Below are positions 6,886 to 7,447 of a stretch of 7,447 bases of DNA, piece after piece (the stretch's first letter is position 1; every line of letters begins with the position of its first letter). The stretch covers positions 1 to 7,447 of the forward strand of contig DUVO01000219.1 of the NCBI GenBank assembly GCA_012841005.1, given 5' to 3'. Position numbers and translations under genes: made by a program. The DNA is from Bacillota bacterium. Its GTDB lineage: Bacteria; Bacillota; DTU030. The notes under the pieces were generated by a model. That model saw only the letters and a list, made by a program, of their open reading frames with translations, was not told where the DNA came from and did not search any database.

Positions 6886-7447
6886 TTACCCCTTATTTAC
6901 CCCCTCTCCCCTCCGCAAACCGTCGGCTATTGCTTCCAGCCGGCGGAGGCGGTGATTCACCCCCGATTTCCCCAATTTTGGTTTAAGGAGCTGCCCCAGT
7001 TCCTTAAGGCTCAGATCGGGGTTCTCAAGTCTTGCCCGGGCCACTTCCCGTAACCCGGAAGGGAGACTGTCAAGACCGATGGTTCGCTCCAGATACCTGA
7101 TCTTGTCAACCTGCCGCAGGGCCGCTTCTACAATCTTTCCGAGATTGGCCGTATCACAATTTACCAGCCGGTTAATATTATTGCGCACGTCTTTATAGAC
7201 ACGAATGTTTTCAAATTCCAGCAAAGCCCTATGGGCACCAACAACACTGAGGAAACGCACCACCTGTTCCCCTTCTTTTAAGTAAACAACAAATTTACCT
7301 TTGCGCCGCAGTACCCTTGCCTGTAGATCGTAGTACTCCATTACCCCTGCTATTTTTGCCGACACTTCCCGGCCCGGAACAACTATTTCCAGGTGGTAAC
7401 CCCTTTCCGGGTTGGTAATAGAACCACCGGCCAGAAAAGCACCCCGC
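6886..7447 (-). CDS. whiA: WhiA-family DNA-binding protein (5' end cut by window edge)
   Basis: WhiA is a conserved Gram-positive DNA-binding protein, linked to sporulation control in Streptomyces and to cell division and chromosome segregation in Bacillus. About 187 C-terminal codons are present and the frame stays open to the right edge. The family is usually ~310 residues, so roughly the first 120 are missing. The visible start of the fragment, RGAFLAGGSITNPERGYHLEI, is the end of the LAGLIDADG-like domain typical of WhiA. The C-terminal helix-turn-helix region has LENPDLSLKELGQLL followed by KSGVNHRLRRLEAIA, a strong WhiA signature. Homing-endonuclease activity is not expected in this family. 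In many Firmicutes it follows rapZ and yvcK, which would lie beyond the edge. No terminator is obvious between its stop and the ribU promoter. Confidence 0.95.
   Translation of the reverse strand, partial: RGAFLAGGSITNPERGYHLEIVVPGREVSAKIAGVMEYYDLQARVLRRKGKFVVYLKEGEQVVRFLSVVGAHRALLEFENIRVYKDVRNNINRLVNCDTANLGKIVEAALRQVDKIRYLERTIGLDSLPSGLREVARARLENPDLSLKELGQLLKPKLGKSGVNHRLRRLEAIADGLRRGEGVNKG

Noticed and set aside
6405..6955. Plus-strand frames across the FMN riboswitch
   Set aside because: They run antisense through a structured RNA element; translation there is an artefact of the riboswitch and the genes beside it.
7380..7447. LAGLIDADG-like sequence as a homing endonuclease or intein
   Set aside because: The region matches the degenerate LAGLIDADG-like domain normal for WhiA, and the helix-turn-helix tail follows without interruption.

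Overview
The window holds a housekeeping segment of a Firmicutes (Bacillota) chromosome in which every recognisable gene lies on the minus strand. Read in the direction of transcription (right to left) the order is whiA (5' end missing), an FMN-riboswitch-controlled ribU, rpoN (sigma-54), then cggR-gap-pgk-tpiA (3' end missing). The cggR-gap-pgk-tpiA order is the classic central glycolytic operon of low-GC Gram-positives. Its combination with rpoN and whiA, roughly balanced base composition, strong AGGAGG-type ribosome binding sites and several GTG starts suggests a clostridial lineage, perhaps Moorella/Desulfotomaculum/Carboxydothermus-like. That placement is inference from gene content, not a database match.

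Right part (about 6579-7447): the last ~187 codons of whiA, then a 307-base non-coding stretch filled with regulation. It holds an extended -10 sigma-A promoter, an FMN (RFN) riboswitch, a C7/G7 intrinsic terminator and the ribU ribosome binding site. The 5' strand of the riboswitch can pair with the 5' arm and loop of the terminator, so it looks like a transcriptional OFF switch for riboflavin uptake.

Middle part (about 4268-6008): a ribU-rpoN interval of ~185 bases with small inverted repeats, then rpoN with all sigma-54 regions. A terminator built on a tandem 9-base repeat follows rpoN. Next comes a 36-base site with the exact geometry of the CggR operator, just upstream of the cggR ribosome binding site.

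Left part (1-4267): cggR, the fructose-1,6-bisphosphate-responsive repressor, is followed after 38 bases by gap. A 179-base interval with a long imperfect hairpin separates gap from pgk, and pgk overlaps tpiA by 8 bases. Together gap, pgk and tpiA encode the triose-phosphate segment of glycolysis/gluconeogenesis. The operator in front of cggR implies autoregulated control of the whole set.

I found no mobile element, CRISPR array, tRNA or rRNA, no convincing plus-strand gene, and no obviously new system. The points most worth a second look are regulatory: the operator, the attenuator pairing, the gap-pgk hairpin and the repeat-based rpoN terminator.
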